DNA of 20,000 bases, from the NCBI GenBank assembly GCA_009663005.1, contig CM018909.1:3458726-3478725 (forward strand). Reading direction: 5' to 3'. The translations under genes were made by a program, and so were the position numbers. Shown in pieces: positions 18,103 through 20,000 of the stretch (position 1 is its first letter; each line of letters starts with the position of its first letter). Below the pieces are notes generated by a model. It saw only the letters and a program-made list of their open reading frames with translations. It ran no database searches and had not been told where the DNA came from. This DNA is from Actinidia chinensis. Lineage: Eukaryota; Streptophyta; Magnoliopsida; Ericales; Actinidiaceae.

Positions 18103-18307
18103 CTTTATTGTTGAAAAGTTAAATGGTTGAAGCTGAGTTTGAACCTAATTTTATGGGTTGGGTCCCGGTTATCGACATTATTGAACCTTTGGTGGAATGG
18201 ATTCCTCCTTCGCGATTAGATAACCGTAGTATTTTATTTGCTCAAAACAGTAAAAGGTGAATGAAAGAGAAAATGTTCACCAAAGTGGATCATTGATTAT
18301 GAAAAAA

Positions 18308-19172
18308 TGTGTAAGTCCCACATCGAATAAATATGAGATTTTTAAAGAGTTAATATACTCCAAGCTAAACATTAACAAAATAAATACTTAGATCACCAAG
18401 AGGGAGTATGTACAAGTGGTTACAAATGGTACCTTAACTTTCATGTGCACGTGCACCACGAGCCGGTCCGTGTGGGCGATGGCTCTATAGAGGCGCACTT
18501 GCACTTTTTAATCCTGTAGTTTTTTAATTCCAGCAATAAACTCCTTGTATTTTCTAATTACAAATTAAACCCCCATGTAATTTCTAATTAAGATTAACCT
18601 CCCATTTTATTCATATTCACTGAAAGTCAAGACCTTTCATTTTGATAACAACAACCATTATCACCATAAGAGGAAGTTTATTGGCTTGGTAGTGGGGCTG
18701 TTACAATGGCCTTCAAGGTGGAATAAATTCGTTGCTTTTCATCAGCCATTGAAATCCTCATAAATACTCAACATCCCTTACAAGTTCAAAGCACACACAA
18801 AAAATCTGAGAGTTTCATCATTAAAAAAAAAAAGAGAGTTTTTAGCATTTTGCATTGGAGTCATGTGTGAGAGAGTGACACTACTTTCTGGTTTCGCCTG
18901 AGCCACAGAAATTGTGCTAAACTTTTTGTGAGCGAGATCGTAGCATCCTGGGAGAACAACGCCTACAGCCGTAAAAACACCATGACGGGGCGAATTCTGT
19001 CTTCAGGATGATAGTTTGAACGCTGGCCGTCGTCAGCCGTTTGGTTATTTTTTCCTGTTTATTTTTAATAAGTTTCTGTCTATCTGTAATTTTATTTTTC
19101 CACTTATAATTCAGCATTTTACTGAATATTTTTAACAATTATTTCTTATAATCTTGCCCTTAAATCCACAAT
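18308..19172 (+). mobile_element. LTR-like insertion within the right interior
   Basis: It begins TGTGTAAGTCCCACATCG, a word common at plant repeat and LTR starts. It contains the perfect palindrome GTGCACGTGCAC (18445-18456), a TATA-like TCATAAATACT (18758-18768) and a leader GTTCAAAGCACACACA. A GC-rich stem-forming part near 18940-19045 follows, and the segment ends near AAATCCACA. The size (about 865 bp) and element order fit U3-R-U5 in plus orientation. Ends are uncertain and no convincing target duplication was found, though ATTA occurs near both sides (18296, 19138). Confidence 0.4.
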
Positions 19173-19214
19173 CTCGTGGTAAAAACCCATGCCGGAATCG
19201 ACAGTTCTATACAC

Positions 19215-19455
19215 TGTTATGAATCCTCCCTTTGAAAATAACAATAAAAATGGACTAAGAGAAAAAGAGTCTCCTTCGATGGGGAAAAGATCTCGATATT
19301 CATATACAAGTAAAATAACAATTCATTACTTACAAAATAGGCACTACTTTATCCCACTACCCAAACCCTTCAAGTTAACTACAAAACCTACATACTAACT
19401 AATTAATTCCTTATTAATACTAAAATAAATTCTAATTAACAAAAATATTACCGTA
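19215..19455 (-). repeat. LTR C of the array (5' LTR, truncated start)
   Basis: On the minus strand it ends GGATTCATAACA at 19215, like LTR B. It shares AAAATAACAATAAAAA, ATACAAGTAAAATAACA, ACTTACAAAATA, CACTAC...ATCCCACTACCC and CTAACTAATTAATTC (plus-strand words) with LTR A. The expected TGTTGCATATC start is not intact near 19455. The bases after its end (minus GTGTATAGAACTGT) give a poor, gapped match to the primer site. Confidence 0.6.
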
Positions 19456-20000
19456 TATTCTAATTAAAAATTATTTATTTTTGTTAAAAAAACTAAGAGA
19501 ACATGATCTCCACGACGAACACGTTAGCCAAGAAAACCCTTTGAAAACTAAGGAGTAAGAAAAAAAAATTCAAAAAAATATACCGTCTAAATAAATGTAT
19601 CTTGATATTATAATTCATAAAACCTAATTATTCTAATTTTTACCACACATCGTTATTGTAACGACACCTAAAAGATTAACGAATTGGGTTATTTATTATA
19701 CACGCATTTGGCAAGAAATATTATACATTCATTTGGCAAGAAATAAACAACTTCACAGTGAAATTGAGATCATCAATTTTAACCCGTCCAAATTCACTTT
19801 GAGTTGGGATATACATACAGAGATACGGGCCCCATATAGTTTATGGGGTATTTGTGATAGCTTGTTATGAGTATATTTTAGATTTATAATTTTCAAAGTT
19901 GATTTTTCTAAGTGGGTTAAGAAGCTTTGGGCAAGTGTTAGTAATATTTCTTATTAAATAATAAAGTGCAAAATGGACTACTTTACAAGAAAAAAATATT
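19456..20000. other. AT-rich sequence, no gene
   Basis: No coding region is supported. It contains the tandem repeat at 19695-19744 and a hairpin CCCCATA-TAGTT-TATGGGG (19830-19848). Confidence 0.45.
19695..19744 (+). repeat. 25-bp tandem duplication
   Basis: ATTATACACG followed by CATTTGGCAAGAAAT-type sequence (19695-19719) is repeated immediately (19720-19744) with two adjacent differences (CG versus TT). It looks recent compared with the surrounding decay. Confidence 0.85.

Larger units (their letters stand above)
16654..19455 (-). mobile_element. Tandem array of an internally deleted Ty3/gypsy chromovirus-like element (three LTRs, two interiors)
   Basis: On the minus strand the order is LTR C (19455-19215), interior, LTR B (17702-17393), short interior (17392-16990), LTR A (16989-16654). 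LTR B is preceded by polyprotein-end sequence and followed two bases later by a primer-binding-site remnant. It therefore serves as 3' LTR of one unit and 5' LTR of the next. The interiors hold only a short gag-like or unknown frame and the last codons of pol (WDLGGLL... then F-N-L-E-D-K-V-like sequence). Gag centre, protease, RT and integrase are absent, so the unit is non-autonomous. The right interior is enlarged by an LTR-like insertion (18308-19172). Family assignment to a chromovirus of the Reina type is tentative. Confidence 0.65.

Noticed and set aside
18917..19138. 73-codon minus-strand frame
   Set aside because: It lies in the LTR-like insertion, is Lys-rich by composition and has no recognisable motif.
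1..20000. CRISPR arrays, bacterial operons, phage or defence genes
   Set aside because: No regularly spaced direct repeats with unique spacers and no prokaryotic-style coding density. All recognisable proteins are plant retroelement domains.

Overview
The window looks like heterochromatic or intergenic DNA from a flowering plant, probably a eudicot. It is AT-rich and dominated by old, broken LTR retrotransposons. I found no intact protein-coding gene, no tRNA or rRNA gene, no CRISPR array and no bacterial-style gene organisation. Assignments rest on reading translated motifs of Ty1/copia and Ty3/gypsy polyproteins, LTR ends, primer-binding-site remnants and repeated sequence. No database search was possible.

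Layout. (1) 1-2709, minus strand: the 5' part of a degenerate Ty1/copia element (reverse transcriptase at the window edge, then integrase, protease and gag moving right), with a possible 5' LTR at 2397-2709. (2) 2710-3120: AT-rich sequence. (3) 3121-5632: a probable solo LTR about 2.5 kb long, of a size and end type seen in Ty3/gypsy Tekay/Del-like elements, holding a 195-bp purine tract and a ~205-bp tandem duplication. (4) 5633-6483: AT-rich flank. (5) 6484-11553, plus strand: a second Ty1/copia element, readable from gag to RNase H, with a 3' LTR at 10998-11553 but no recognisable 5' LTR. Its gag is interrupted at about 6725-7345 by a foreign LTR-like piece with a cluster of near-palindromic 14-mers and a TATA box. 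(6) 11554-13045: intergenic, with a TGG-rich tract. (7) About 13316-15840: a block richer in G+C than its surroundings, with a broken spliced transposon-type gene on the minus strand (13316-14208). (8) 15841-16653: AT-rich sequence with small duplications. (9) 16654-19455, minus strand: three LTRs and two short internal regions in tandem, from an internally deleted Ty3/gypsy chromovirus-like element. The right-hand internal region is itself interrupted by another LTR-like sequence (18308-19172). (10) 19456-20000: AT-rich sequence with a short tandem repeat and a hairpin.

How it works together. It does not function as a gene set. It records successive insertion, internal deletion, LTR-LTR recombination and decay. 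Many stops sit where CAA, CGA/AGA or TGG codons are expected, which fits C-to-T decay of methylated, silenced elements (inference). The most interesting structures are the shared-LTR tandem array, the LTR fragment inside gag, and the compositionally distinct block with a mutated intron acceptor. I saw no convincing undescribed functional system.
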